A DNA stretch of 64,000 nucleotides from Pseudonocardia sp. T1-2H (GCF_038039215.1 NZ_JBBPCL010000001.1:3782001-3846000), one strand, 5' to 3'; shown: positions 25,497-35,235, numbered from the stretch's first letter. Notes: generated from the letters alone by a model not told the origin. Numbers and translations: made by a program.

Positions 25497-28319
25497 TCAG
25501 CCGTCGCCGAGCTCGTCGAGGCGTCCCGCGAGCTGGCGTCGCGACGTGACGCCCAGCTTCTGGAAGGCGTTGCGGAGGTGGTACTCGACCGTCTTGACGC
25601 TCACCACCAGCTCGGCCGCGAGGTCCCGGTTGCTGCGGCCCGCCGCGGCCAGCCGGGCGACCACCAGCTCCTGGGAGGTCAGCCCGGCCCGGTCCCGGTT
25701 GCGGCGGGCCGCCGGGTCCAGCCCGGATGCGGCGAGCTCCTTGTCGCAGCGCTCGACGTAGGGCTCGGCACCGAGGGCGGCGAACCCCTCCTGCGCCTCG
25801 ACGAGCAGGTCCACGGCCCTGCGCCGGCGCCCGGCCCGCCGGTGGAAGGCGCCCGCGGCGAGCCGGGTGCGGGCCCGGTCGAACGGGAACGGCACCCGGT
25901 CCACGGCGTCGAGGGCCTGCGCGAACGCCGCGGCGGCCCGGTCCGGGCGGCCGGCCGCGGCCTCGACCCGGCCCCGGGCCCGGGCCAGCCGGGCGATCGA
26001 CGACAGCCGCCCGCGCTCCGCCGCGCGCGTCTCGTGCGGGCGCAGCATCTCGTCGGCCTCGTCGTGCCGGCCGACCCCGGCCAGCGCCTCCGCGTAGAGG
26101 TCCACCCAGGCCCAGAAGCCGGGCTCGTTCGCGCCGGCCCGGTCCGGGAACCGGCGGACCGGGTCGAGCGCGGCCAGCACCGCGGCCCGGTCCCCGCGGG
26201 CCTCGGCCAGCCGGGCCCGGGACATCGCGATCGCGACGACGGACCGCTCGTAGTCCCCCACGTCCGCGGCGTCGATCGCCGCCTGGGCGGCAGCCCACTC
26301 GCCGCGTCCCGCCGGGACGAGCGCGGCGACCCCGAGCACCATCGAGCGGGTGAACGCCAGGTCGGACTCCTCGTTGATCGCGACGGCGCGTTCGGCGTGC
26401 AGGACCGCGTCGTCCCAGGCCCCGGCGAGGTACTCGGCCCGGGCGAGGAAGGCGAACGCGTACGCCGCCGTGTTCAGCACGCCCAGCCGCGACGCCGTCG
26501 CCGCGGCCGACGCGAGGTCCTCGCGGGCGCCGTCCAGGTCGTCGTCGACCAGCCGGAGCAGCCCGCGGGCGGAGCGCGGCTCCAGCCAGGCGAACGGCGG
26601 ATCACCCGGGCGCTCCTCGGCCCCCGCCACCGCGGCGAAGGACTCGGCGGCCCGCCCGCTGTAGCCGAGCCCGTGGGCGAGATAGGTCTGGGCCGCCCAG
26701 CGCGTCGTCGTGTCCGGGCCGGTCAGCGCGAGCGCCCGCTCGCACCAGAGGGCCGAGCCGGGCCCGTCGAGCCGCCCGTAGCGGTGCACGGCGTTCTGGA
26801 AGGCGATCGTCGCCGCCGTCTCCGGGTCCGTGTCCTCCGAACACGCCTTCCAGGCGCTCGCGAGCAGCGACTCCGCGGTCGCCGGGTCCCCGGTGGCCAT
26901 GGCCAGCGAGCCGAGCACGCTGTCCCGCAACGGGCCCGGCTCGAACCCGGCCACCTCGTCCGCGAACGCCGCGGCCCCTGCCGCGTCCCCGTTCTGCAGC
27001 AACCAGTTCACCGCCCGCAGCAACCGGGTCTGCCCGTCCCCCCGCCGGTCCGGGCTGAGCCGGGACGCCTCGACGAGGTGGGCCACGGCGCTCGGCCACG
27101 ACTGCCGCCTGGCCTCCCGGTCCGCGAACCTCTCCAGGTCCGCGGCGAGCCTCGCGTCCGGCTCGACGGCGGCGCTCACCCGGTGCCGCAGGACCACGGA
27201 CGCCGGATCGATCTGCTCGCCCTCGGCCCCGGCCCCCCCGCCGTCCGACGGGCCGGCCGCGGCGACGAGCTCGGCCGCCCGCAGGTGCAGCGCGCTGCGC
27301 GGGGCCGCCCCGAGCGCGTCGTAGATCGCCGAGCGCACGAGGGGATGGGGAAACGCCAGCATCCACGGCTGTCGGGCCCCGGAGGCGGACAGCAGTCCGT
27401 GCACGCCGGCGTCGTCGACCGCGACGAGCGGCTCCGGGACCTCGGCGAGCGCCGCGGCCAGCGGGAGCGGGCAGTGCAGGCCGAGGACCGCAGCGGCGTC
27501 CAGCAGCCGCCGCGTCGCGGGCGCGCAGGCGGCGTACCGGTCCCGCACGAGCAGCCGGAACGAGCGCGGGGACGGCAGCGGCTGCTGCCCGGCGCCCCAC
27601 TCCCCCGGCGGGAACTCCTCCAGCACCGCCGTCGCGTGCAGCGGGTTGCCCTGCGTGCCGTGCCGCAGCCGGCGGACCGCGCTGACCGGGAAGCGGTCGA
27701 TCCCGAGCCCGGCGGCGAGGCTGCGCAGGTCGTCCTCGCCGAGGCCGCGCAGGCGGAGCTCGCTGCCGCGGTGGCCGGTGACGAGGCGGCGCAGGCTCGC
27801 CGGGAGCAGGTCGGCCCCGTCGTCCCGGACCGCGACGACGGCGAGCACGGGGTCCGCGACGAGCCTGCGGAGGGCGAAGATGAGGGCCTGCAGCGACGGC
27901 GCGTCGGCCCACTGCGCGTCGTCGACGACCAGGACGACCGGGCGCCCGGGCTCGAGCCGGTCCAGCAGCGCGAGCAGCCGGGTGCCCACCGAGATCGCGT
28001 CCTCCAGCGGCCCCGGCTCGCCGTCGCCGAGGGTGGGCCTGACCGCGTCCCGCAGGTCCCTGCCGGCGCGCCCCGCGGAGCGCGCGAGCTGCTCGATCAC
28101 GCCGTAGGGCAGCAGCGTCTCGGTCTCCTCGCCGCTGGACCGGAGCACGACCGGGTGCGGGCCCGTACCCGGATCGGCGAGGAAGGTCTCGATCAGGGCC
28201 GTCTTGCCGATCCCGGCGGGTCCCTCGATCTGTACGACGTGCGGGATGCGGTTCCCGACCTCGGCGAGCCGCGCGCACAGCGCGGCGAGCTCGGCGCGAC
28301 GCCCGACGAAGGGGACCAC
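25497..28319 (-). CDS. large LuxR-family ATPase regulator (LAL/MalT type)
   Basis: A 940-residue regulator. An AAA-type ATPase at the N-terminus has Walker A EGPAGIGKTALIETF (about residues 32-46) and Walker B VVLVVDDAQWADAPS. A long Ala-rich helical, TPR-like middle follows, then a C-terminal LuxR helix-turn-helix LTSQELVVARLAAAGRSNRDLAAELVVSVKTVEYHLRNAFQKLGV. GTG 28,319 is chosen because GGAGG lies 5 nt upstream and FVGRRAEL starts there; GTG 28,325 is the alternative. LAL proteins usually activate secondary-metabolite or catabolic operons. The divergently read hydratase operon downstream is the obvious candidate target. Confidence 0.9.
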   Translation of the reverse strand: MVPFVGRRAELAALCARLAEVGNRIPHVVQIEGPAGIGKTALIETFLADPGTGPHPVVLRSSGEETETLLPYGVIEQLARSAGRAGRDLRDAVRPTLGDGEPGPLEDAISVGTRLLALLDRLEPGRPVVLVVDDAQWADAPSLQALIFALRRLVADPVLAVVAVRDDGADLLPASLRRLVTGHRGSELRLRGLGEDDLRSLAAGLGIDRFPVSAVRRLRHGTQGNPLHATAVLEEFPPGEWGAGQQPLPSPRSFRLLVRDRYAACAPATRRLLDAAAVLGLHCPLPLAAALAEVPEPLVAVDDAGVHGLLSASGARQPWMLAFPHPLVRSAIYDALGAAPRSALHLRAAELVAAAGPSDGGGAGAEGEQIDPASVVLRHRVSAAVEPDARLAADLERFADREARRQSWPSAVAHLVEASRLSPDRRGDGQTRLLRAVNWLLQNGDAAGAAAFADEVAGFEPGPLRDSVLGSLAMATGDPATAESLLASAWKACSEDTDPETAATIAFQNAVHRYGRLDGPGSALWCERALALTGPDTTTRWAAQTYLAHGLGYSGRAAESFAAVAGAEERPGDPPFAWLEPRSARGLLRLVDDDLDGAREDLASAAATASRLGVLNTAAYAFAFLARAEYLAGAWDDAVLHAERAVAINEESDLAFTRSMVLGVAALVPAGRGEWAAAQAAIDAADVGDYERSVVAIAMSRARLAEARGDRAAVLAALDPVRRFPDRAGANEPGFWAWVDLYAEALAGVGRHDEADEMLRPHETRAAERGRLSSIARLARARGRVEAAAGRPDRAAAAFAQALDAVDRVPFPFDRARTRLAAGAFHRRAGRRRRAVDLLVEAQEGFAALGAEPYVERCDKELAASGLDPAARRNRDRAGLTSQELVVARLAAAGRSNRDLAAELVVSVKTVEYHLRNAFQKLGVTSRRQLAGRLDELGDG

Positions 28320-28369
28320 CGGCACCTCCCCGACCGCTGCGGGGCCGCGGCGCCCCGGGAAGGGGAACC

Positions 28370-29350
28370 CTACCGCCGTGGGGGCGCGATCCGTCCGTTG
28401 TGAGCGCCGTCGGCCCTGGGATCCGGCGCCTCCGGCGCAGACAGCGGTTCGGACCCGGGCGGGGCCTCGGCGTCGAGGACGATGCGGTGCAGCTCCATGG
28501 CCGCGCCGCCGGTGACCACGCCGTCGTGCCAGTACGCGGCGACCTCCCGGGCCATCCCGGGGTCGTCGGTGTCCAGTACGACGAGGCCGTCGGTGTCGGC
28601 GGTCTCCAGCGCGACGCCGTTCAGCATCCCGACCCCGGCCCCGGCGCGGACCAGCGCGAGCACGGTGAGCGGGGTGTCGACGGCCGCGCGCGGCTGGGCG
28701 GCGAGGCCCCGCTCCGCCAGCATCGCGACCGCCTCCGGGACCGCCTCGGACGCCGCGCCGCACACGACCAGCGGATACCGGACGAGCTCCTCGGCACGGA
28801 CCCCACCGTCGTGCCGAGCCAGCTCGTGGTCGGGGCGGACGACGATCCGCATGCGCTCCCGCCAGAGCATCCGTTCGTGCACCCCGGGGGGCAGCGGACC
28901 GTCCACCTTGGGGAGCACCGCGAGCACGTACCCGTCGGGCAGCGGCACGTTCTCGTCGGGCGGCCCCGAGCGCTGGGTCAGCGCGAGCCGCACCCCCGGG
29001 AAGCGCTGGACCAGCTCGCCCAGCACCGCCGGGAAGACCGCCGACCCGATGCACGGCGTCGTGAGGACGCGGAGCGCCTCGGCGTCCATCCAGCGCAGCG
29101 CACCGACTGCCGTCCGCGCGGACCCCACCCGGGCGACCAGGTCCCGGGCGTACCGCACGAAGACCTCGCCGGCGGCGGTCAGCGTCGCCGGTCGCCGGGT
29201 ACGGTCGATGAGCTGCACGCCCAGGTCCCGTTCCAGCGCAGCGATGTGCGCGCTGACCCGCGACTGCGACCGGTGGACCTGCTCCGACGCAGCCGTGAAC
29301 CCCCCACGGTCCACGACCGCCAGGAACGTCTCCAACCAGTCGAGCTCCAC
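28370..29350 (-). CDS. LysR-family transcriptional regulator
   Basis: A 326-residue LysR regulator. The N-terminal winged helix is LDWLETFLAVVDRGGFTAASEQVHRSQSRVSAHIAALERDLGV. A PBP-like effector domain follows (LRVLTTPCIGSAVFPAVLGELVQRFPGVRLAL, ending VRAGAGVGMLNGVALE). The GTG start shares a 230-nt divergent region with the IclR gene. It ends about 50 nt before the LAL regulator on the same strand. Its effector is unknown, but aromatic or organic acids are common for the family, in keeping with the surrounding catabolic genes. Confidence 0.9.
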   Translation of the reverse strand: MELDWLETFLAVVDRGGFTAASEQVHRSQSRVSAHIAALERDLGVQLIDRTRRPATLTAAGEVFVRYARDLVARVGSARTAVGALRWMDAEALRVLTTPCIGSAVFPAVLGELVQRFPGVRLALTQRSGPPDENVPLPDGYVLAVLPKVDGPLPPGVHERMLWRERMRIVVRPDHELARHDGGVRAEELVRYPLVVCGAASEAVPEAVAMLAERGLAAQPRAAVDTPLTVLALVRAGAGVGMLNGVALETADTDGLVVLDTDDPGMAREVAAYWHDGVVTGGAAMELHRIVLDAEAPPGSEPLSAPEAPDPRADGAHNGRIAPPRR

Positions 29351-29503
29351 GCACCCGAGCCTCCACCGCCCGGGTCGGGCTGCGCCCCGGTGACGGACCC
29401 CAGTTTTCCCGGCCTAAACCCCAGTGGTCGACTCGTCCATTCGTGTTGCGGATCGTGTCCCCGTAATGACGCTCTGGTTCTTCGGCCATACGGTCGTGTT
29501 CGC

Positions 29504-29522
29504 TGAGCTGTGAGTCAGCTCA
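29504..29522. promoter_or_regulatory. inverted repeat, candidate operator
   Basis: TGAGCTG-tgagt-CAGCTCA, a perfect 7-5-7 inverted repeat that overlaps a second palindrome GTGAG-TCAG-CTCAC. It lies between the LysR and IclR starts, about 60 nt before the IclR start. Binding by the IclR or LysR product is inferred from position. Confidence 0.4.
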
Positions 29523-29582
29523 CGTATTCGTACGGTACGGCCGCCGACGTCGGGGCCCGTGCGGATGACCGAGGAGGACGTA

Positions 29583-30386
29583 GTGGCCGGCAACTCCACC
29601 GAGTCGGGTAGATCCGTGACCAGCAAGATCACCTCGATCCTCATGACGTTCACCGAGGGGAGCGAGCACTCGTTGACCGAGATCGCCCGCCTCGCCGGGC
29701 TGCCGATCTCGACCGCCCACCGGCTCACCTCCGAGTTGGCGTCGTGGCGCCTCCTAGAGCGGACCGACGACGGGCTCTACCGCGCGGGCCTGCCGCTACG
29801 GATGATCGGGACGGGCGACGCGTGCCCGCCGAGCATCGCCGAACGCGCCCCCTGCGTGCTGGAGGACCTCTCGGCCGCCACGAAGAGCCGGGCCCGGCTC
29901 GGGGTGCTGAGCGAGCTCGAGGTGGCCTACATCGAGAAGCAGCCGGGCCACCGGCCCGTCACGGGCTTCTCCGCGGCGGCGACCCTGCCCGCCCACCCGA
30001 CCGCGCTCGGCCGCGCGCTGCTGGCCTTCTCCCCGGCGAGCACCGTCGAGCTGACCATCATGCGCGGGCTCCGCCCCTACACCCCGCACACCGTCACCTC
30101 CCCCGAGCGGCTGCGCCGGGCGCTCGGGGTCACCCGGCTCACCCGGGTCGCGGTGACCCGGTTCGAGCTGGAGCCCACGACCTCCGCCGTGGCGATGCCC
30201 GTGTTCGGGCCCGGCGGGGACGTCGTCGCCGCGATCGAGCTGACCGTCCGGGACCTCGGCCGGGAGCTCCAGCCGGTGATGGCGGCGCTCGCGATCGCCT
30301 CGCGCAGCCTGTCCCGCGAGCTCGCCGGCGACGCGCGCACCGCCCGGGACGGCGACCCCGTCCGGAGCGATCAGGTCCTGACGTAG
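29583..30386 (+). CDS. IclR-family transcriptional regulator
   Basis: A 267-residue regulator with an N-terminal winged helix (SVTSKITSILMTFTEGSEHSLTEIARLAGLPISTAHRLTSELASWRLL) and the C-terminal GAF-like effector domain, seen in GVLSELEVAYIEKQPG, LPAHPTALGRALLAF and SAVAMPVFGPGGDVVAAIELTV. GTG 29,583 is favoured by GAGGAGG just upstream, although the frame is open from 29,559. IclR proteins commonly control aromatic, acetate or quinate catabolism. Its 3' end overlaps the convergent PHA synthase gene by 16 nt. Confidence 0.9.
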   Translation: MAGNSTESGRSVTSKITSILMTFTEGSEHSLTEIARLAGLPISTAHRLTSELASWRLLERTDDGLYRAGLPLRMIGTGDACPPSIAERAPCVLEDLSAATKSRARLGVLSELEVAYIEKQPGHRPVTGFSAAATLPAHPTALGRALLAFSPASTVELTIMRGLRPYTPHTVTSPERLRRALGVTRLTRVAVTRFELEPTTSAVAMPVFGPGGDVVAAIELTVRDLGRELQPVMAALAIASRSLSRELAGDARTARDGDPVRSDQVLT

Positions 30387-32110
30387 TCGCCCGGACCGGG
30401 GCCGAGCACCGGGTGCGCCGCGCTCCCCACGGCGGGCGGCCGGACCTGCGGCCCCGAGTGCTCCGCGGACCAGACGGCCCAGTCCTCCCACCACGACCCG
30501 CTCCGCCGGACGGCCTTGGCGTGCCATTCGGCGGCCGACGCGGGCGTGTCCTCGGCGACCATGTGCCAGGCCTTGGGGCCGGGCGGGCTGACGATCCCGG
30601 CGATGTGCCCGCCGCTGCCGAGGACGAAGCGCACCGGCCCGCTGACGAGTCCCACGGTCTTGTAGGCGGACTGCCAGGGCACGATGTGGTCGTTGACCGC
30701 ACTCACCACGTACGTCGGGGACTTGACCACCCCCAGGTCGACGACGGTGCCGCCGATCTCCAGCGTCCCCGCGGCGAGCTTGTTCTGCACGTAGAAGTTC
30801 CGCAGGTAGAACGCGTGCATGGCGGCCGGCATGCGGGTGCTGTCGGCGTTCCAGGCCAGGATGTCGAAGGCGGGCGGGGACTGGCCCATGAGCCAGTTCG
30901 AGACCACGTAGTTGAAGATCAGGTCGTTCGCCCGCAGGATGTCGAACGTCCCGGCCATCGTCCGGCCCTCGAGGGTGCCCTCCCGCTTCATCTTCCGCTC
31001 GAGCTTGTCGACCGTCCGGGCGTCGGTGAACGCGCCGAGCGCACCCGGCTCGGAGTAGTCCAGCATCGTGTTGAGCAGCGTGAGCGCGCCGATCCGGTCG
31101 TCCCCGGCCTGGGTCAGGTAGGCGGCGGTGATCGCCGTCATCGCGCCGCCGAGGCAGAGCCCCACGATGTCGATCTTCTCGGTGCCGGTGATCTCCGTGA
31201 TGACGTCCAGGGCGGTCTTCGGGCCGTGCACCAGGTAGTCGTCCATCGTGGTGCCCGACATGTCCTTCGTCGGGTTCTTGTAGCTGATCGCGAACACGGT
31301 CCGGCCGTGCTGCACCGCCCACTCGATGAAGCTGCGGTCGGGGGCGAGGTCCATGACGTAGTACTTGTTGATCCACGGCGGGCTGCACAGCAGCGGGGTG
31401 GCGTGCACCTGCTCGGTCTGCGGCTCGTACTGCAGCAGCTCCATCAGGTCGTTGCGGTAGACGACCTTCGCGGGCGTCACGGCGAGATTGCCGCCCACCT
31501 CGAAGCCGCTGGTGTCGACCTGGCGGGGCCGGCCGCCGTTGTGCCGCACGTCGTCCAGGAAGTTCCGGGCGCCCGCGACGAGGCTGGTCCCCGCGGTGTC
31601 GAAGGCCCGTTTGAGCACCGCCGGGTTCGCGGCGGCCAGGTTCGTCGGGGCGAGGGCGTCGAGCACCAGGTCCAGCGCCATCATCGCCTTGCGGGCGGTG
31701 TCCGGCTCCAGCTCCGCGGACCCGACGACGTCGCGGGAGAACCGGCATCCCGCCAGGTAGGCCTGGCGCAGGGCGAAGAAGGCCGGGTTGGTCGTCCAGG
31801 CGGGGTCGGCGAACCGCCGGTCCTTCGGGTTCACCTCGACCGGCGCCTCGGTGTCGCGGCCGAACCAGCGCGTCGCCGCGACCATCGGGATCCGGGTCAG
31901 GTCCGTGGCCAGCCGCAGCGCCGCCCGCGCCGGCGCCGCCGGGCTCCGCAGACCGGCCCCCACCGCGGCTCCCAGCGCCTGGCCGAATCCGGCGGCGTCC
32001 ATGTCCTCGACGAGTGCGGACTCGGGCCCGAGCACGCTCGCGGCGCGCTCGGCGATCTGCCACGGGTTCCGCTGGTCGGCGCCCCGCGCAGGCTCCTGTT
32101 CCTGTGCCAT
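30371..32110 (-). CDS. phaC: class I polyhydroxyalkanoate synthase
   Basis: A 579-residue PHA synthase that polymerises (R)-3-hydroxyacyl-CoA on carbon-storage granules. The N-terminal PhaC domain contains RRFADPAWTTNPAFFALRQAYLA. The alpha/beta-hydrolase core has the lipase-like box GLCLGG with nucleophile Cys319, the Asp in VVSAVNDHIVPW and the His in GSGGHIAG. FAISYKNPT and PPWINKYYVMDL are strongly conserved PhaC segments. ATG 32,110 begins MAQEQEP. No phaA or phaB is beside it, but short phasin-like proteins are encoded at 42,467 and possibly 45,103. Confidence 0.94.
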   Translation of the reverse strand: MAQEQEPARGADQRNPWQIAERAASVLGPESALVEDMDAAGFGQALGAAVGAGLRSPAAPARAALRLATDLTRIPMVAATRWFGRDTEAPVEVNPKDRRFADPAWTTNPAFFALRQAYLAGCRFSRDVVGSAELEPDTARKAMMALDLVLDALAPTNLAAANPAVLKRAFDTAGTSLVAGARNFLDDVRHNGGRPRQVDTSGFEVGGNLAVTPAKVVYRNDLMELLQYEPQTEQVHATPLLCSPPWINKYYVMDLAPDRSFIEWAVQHGRTVFAISYKNPTKDMSGTTMDDYLVHGPKTALDVITEITGTEKIDIVGLCLGGAMTAITAAYLTQAGDDRIGALTLLNTMLDYSEPGALGAFTDARTVDKLERKMKREGTLEGRTMAGTFDILRANDLIFNYVVSNWLMGQSPPAFDILAWNADSTRMPAAMHAFYLRNFYVQNKLAAGTLEIGGTVVDLGVVKSPTYVVSAVNDHIVPWQSAYKTVGLVSGPVRFVLGSGGHIAGIVSPPGPKAWHMVAEDTPASAAEWHAKAVRRSGSWWEDWAVWSAEHSGPQVRPPAVGSAAHPVLGPGPGDYVRT

Positions 32111-32204
32111 CCGCCCATGGTGTCGCGTCCACGCCGCGCGTCCCGGACCATCCCGCTGGCTGGAACCCGACGTCCGGCGCCTCGCGGTACGGGAGCGTGG
32201 GCGC

Positions 32205-33179
32205 GTGGAGCTGCGGGTGGTGTCGGCGGACGGCGTGCGGGCGCACCCGGTCGACGACCTGCCCCGGCTGCTGTGCGGCCCCGACCTCGTCTGGCTCGAC
32301 GTGCCGGCCTGGGACGACGACGCGGAACGGGTACTGGCGGAGCAGCTCGGCCTGCACCCCCGGGCGGTGCGGGACTGCGCGAGCCGCAACCCGGTGCCCA
32401 AGGTCCACCGCTACGCCGACCACGTCTTCGTCGTCCTGCACGCGCCCGAGCGCGGCGCCCGCGGCCACGTGCACTACGTGGAGCTCGACCAGTTCGTCGG
32501 CCCCGGCTACGTCGTGACGGTGCACGGCCCGACGAACCCGGAGGTGCCCCCGGCGTCCGCCCTCGTCGAGACCGACGCCGTCCTGCGCAGGCTGGAGTCC
32601 GGACGGCTGCGGCCGGGCTCGCCCGCGGAGCTGTCCTTCGCGATCGTCACGGCGCTGACCAACCGGCTGCGGGACTACCTGACCGCGCTCACCGAGGAGG
32701 TCTGGCGCCTCGAACGCACGGTCACCGGCGGGCACATGGGCGATCCCGAGCAGTTCCTGGAGGAGCTGTTCCAGGTGCGGCACGGGCTGCTCGCGGTCCG
32801 CACGATGGCCGCGCTCAGCCGGGAGGTCTACGGCCGGATGGCGACGCTGCAGGTCTTCGGCGACGGGAACGGGCTGCTCGTCGACGTCGAGGACCAGTTC
32901 CGCCGGATCGCCGCGATGGCGGACAGCCAGCGGGAGTACCTGCAGGGAGTGATCGAGTTCTACCAGACCCGCACGAACACCAAGATGACGATCGCGGCCG
33001 AGCGGCTGGCGGTCATCGCGGCGGTGACCCTGCCCGTCACCGCGATCTCGTCGGTGATGGGGATGAACGTGATCGTCTCCGTGGAGACGCACGCCGGCAT
33101 CCTGGCCGTGCTGCTGACCGGGATGGCGGTCATGTCGGTCGCGCTGCTGGTCTGGGCGCGGCGCAAGGGCTGGTGGTGA
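32205..33179 (+). CDS. CorA-family divalent cation transporter
   Basis: A 324-residue CorA-like Mg2+/Co2+ channel. A long cytoplasmic N-terminal domain (to about residue 255) ends in the stalk helix VIEFYQTRTNTKMTIAAERLAVIAAVTLPVTAISSVMGMNV. It contains the GMN signature and is followed by a second transmembrane helix and a basic tail, KGWW. The loop after GMN (VIVSVETHAG) lacks the usual acidic MPE residues, so cation preference may differ from classic CorA. The GTG start lies about 95 nt from the divergent phaC start. Confidence 0.88.
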   Translation: MELRVVSADGVRAHPVDDLPRLLCGPDLVWLDVPAWDDDAERVLAEQLGLHPRAVRDCASRNPVPKVHRYADHVFVVLHAPERGARGHVHYVELDQFVGPGYVVTVHGPTNPEVPPASALVETDAVLRRLESGRLRPGSPAELSFAIVTALTNRLRDYLTALTEEVWRLERTVTGGHMGDPEQFLEELFQVRHGLLAVRTMAALSREVYGRMATLQVFGDGNGLLVDVEDQFRRIAAMADSQREYLQGVIEFYQTRTNTKMTIAAERLAVIAAVTLPVTAISSVMGMNVIVSVETHAGILAVLLTGMAVMSVALLVWARRKGWW

Positions 33180-33263
33180 GTCCCTCCGCTGGGCGGGAAC
33201 CCCGTGCCCGAGCGCGGCGGCCGCGCGAGGCTGGTCGCACGCAGCCGAGCTTGGGGGTGGTCC

Positions 33264-35174
33264 GTGTCCGCTGAGTCCGCACTCGCGGGGCCCGAGGGGG
33301 CACGCCCGGGCGACGTGGCGCGCGCCGGGCTCCGCACCGCCGTCGCCACCGTGTGCCTGTCCGGCACCCTGGAGGACAAGCTCGCCGCGGCCGCGAAGGC
33401 CGGGTTCGACGGCGTCGAGATCTTCGAGCCGGACCTGGTCGCCTCGCCCTGGTCTCCCGCCGAGGTGCGCTCCCGCTGCGCCGACCTCGGCCTCGCGATC
33501 GAGCTCTACCAGCCGTTCCGGGACTTCGACGCCGTCCCGCCCGAGGTCCTGGCGACCAACCTGCGGCGGGCCGAGCGCAAGTTCGACGTCATGGAGCAGC
33601 TGGGCACGGACCTCGTGCTGGTCTGCTCGTCGGTCTCCCCCGACGCCGTCGACGACGACGACCTGGCCGCCGAACAGCTCCGGACGCTCGCCGAACGGGC
33701 CGCCGCGCGCGGGATGCGCGTGTCCTACGAGGCGCTGGCCTGGGGCCGGTTCGTCAACACCTTCGAGCGCTCGTGGGACATCGTCCGGAAGGCGGACCAT
33801 CCCGCGCTCGGCCTGTGCCTCGACAGCTTCCACATCCTCTCCCGCGGGTCCGACCCCGCGGGGATCCGGGACGTCCCCGCCGACAAGCTGTTCTTCCTGC
33901 AGCTCGCCGACGCCCCCTACCTGTCCATGGACGTCCTGCAGTGGAGCCGCCACCACCGGCTCTTCCCCGGCCAGGGCGCCTTCGACCTGCCGGACTTCCT
34001 CACCCACGTGCTCGCCGCCGGCTACCGGGGGCCGCTGTCGCTGGAGGTGTTCAACGACGTCTTCCGGCAGGCCGATCCGCTGCGCGCCGCCGTCGACGCG
34101 CACCGGTCCCTGCTCGCCCTGCAGGAGGCCACCCGTGCCCACGCCCCGACCGCCGTGCTCGCGGACCCGGTGCTGCCCCCGATCCCCGTGCTGTCCGGGA
34201 ACGCCTTCACCGAGATCGCGGTCGACGCGGACGCCGCTCCCGCGGTCGCGGACACGCTCGCCGCGCTGGGCCTCGGGCACGTCGCGCAGCACCGGAGCAA
34301 GCCCGTGCAGCTGTGGCGGCACGGGGCGGCGCGGATCCTGCTGAACACGTCCGCGGACCCGGGCGCGGCCGTGGCCGCGATCGGCGTCGAGACCGCGGAC
34401 CCCGCCGGGTACGCCGCCCGGGCCGAGGCGCTGTTCGCGCCCCTGCTCCCCCGGGTGCACGGCGCGGGCGAGGCGGACCTCCCGGCCGTCGAGGCCGCGG
34501 ACGGGACGGCGATCTTCTTCTGCCACAGCGGGAGCGAACCGTCGAGCTGGCTCTCCGACTTCGCGCCCACCGGCGAGGGGGATCCGGAGGGGACGATCAC
34601 CCACGTCGACCACGTCGCCCTGACCCAGCCCTACGACCACTTCGACGAGGCCGCGCTCTTCTACCGCTCGGTGCTCGGCCTGCAGACCCAGCACAGCTCC
34701 GAGATCGCGGCGCCGTTCGGCCTGGTCCGGAACCGGACGGTCGCGGATCCGGCGCAGACGGTGCGGATCGGGCTGAGCGTGTCCGTCCTGCGCCGGGGCG
34801 AGGAGTGGGGCCCGCGGGTGAGCGATCCCCAGCACGTCGCGTTCGCCTCGACGGACGTCCTGGCCGCGGCCAGGGCCGTGCGGGCCGCGGGAGCAGCGCT
34901 CGTGGACGTCCCCGACAACTACTACGACGACCTCGACGCCCGGCTCGCCCCGCCGCCGGACCTGCTCGCGGACCTCCGCAAGACGGGCGTGCTGTTCGAC
35001 CGCGACGCCCACGGCGAGTTCCTGCACTTCTACACCGCCGTGCTGGGCGGGCGGGTGTTCTTCGAGGTCGTCCAGCGGATCGGCGGGTACGCCGGCTACG
35101 GCGAGGCCAACTCGCCGGTCCGGATGGCGGCCCACAGACGGCAGCGCCTCCGTTCGGCGGGGAGCCCGCGATGA
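33264..35174 (+). CDS. qsuB: 3-dehydroshikimate dehydratase, QsuB/QuiC type
   Basis: A 636-residue two-domain enzyme. Residues 20-290 are an AP-endonuclease-2 TIM barrel that dehydrates 3-dehydroshikimate to protocatechuate, with metal-site segments GFDGVEIFEPDL, MRVSYEALAWGRFVN, LCLDSFHIL and LSLEVFND. From about residue 330 to the end it carries a 4-hydroxyphenylpyruvate-dioxygenase-like VOC module, with metal ligands in THVDHVALTQ, PQHVAFAS and FFEVVQRIGGYAGYGEAN. This fusion is known from QsuB and QuiC1. GTG 33,264 is chosen. It points toward, and feeds, the operon at 35,943-43,885. Confidence 0.9.
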   Translation: MSAESALAGPEGARPGDVARAGLRTAVATVCLSGTLEDKLAAAAKAGFDGVEIFEPDLVASPWSPAEVRSRCADLGLAIELYQPFRDFDAVPPEVLATNLRRAERKFDVMEQLGTDLVLVCSSVSPDAVDDDDLAAEQLRTLAERAAARGMRVSYEALAWGRFVNTFERSWDIVRKADHPALGLCLDSFHILSRGSDPAGIRDVPADKLFFLQLADAPYLSMDVLQWSRHHRLFPGQGAFDLPDFLTHVLAAGYRGPLSLEVFNDVFRQADPLRAAVDAHRSLLALQEATRAHAPTAVLADPVLPPIPVLSGNAFTEIAVDADAAPAVADTLAALGLGHVAQHRSKPVQLWRHGAARILLNTSADPGAAVAAIGVETADPAGYAARAEALFAPLLPRVHGAGEADLPAVEAADGTAIFFCHSGSEPSSWLSDFAPTGEGDPEGTITHVDHVALTQPYDHFDEAALFYRSVLGLQTQHSSEIAAPFGLVRNRTVADPAQTVRIGLSVSVLRRGEEWGPRVSDPQHVAFASTDVLAAARAVRAAGAALVDVPDNYYDDLDARLAPPPDLLADLRKTGVLFDRDAHGEFLHFYTAVLGGRVFFEVVQRIGGYAGYGEANSPVRMAAHRRQRLRSAGSPR

Positions 35175-35235
35175 GCGGGCGGCGGCGGACCTCCCGAGCC
35201 GGCCGGCAGCGGCGCTCCTCCCCGGGGACGACCCG

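Noticed and set aside
25578..28403. A 941-codon plus-strand open frame
   Set aside because: It is the antisense of the LAL regulator, which has Walker motifs and a LuxR helix-turn-helix; the plus-strand translation has no recognisable domain.
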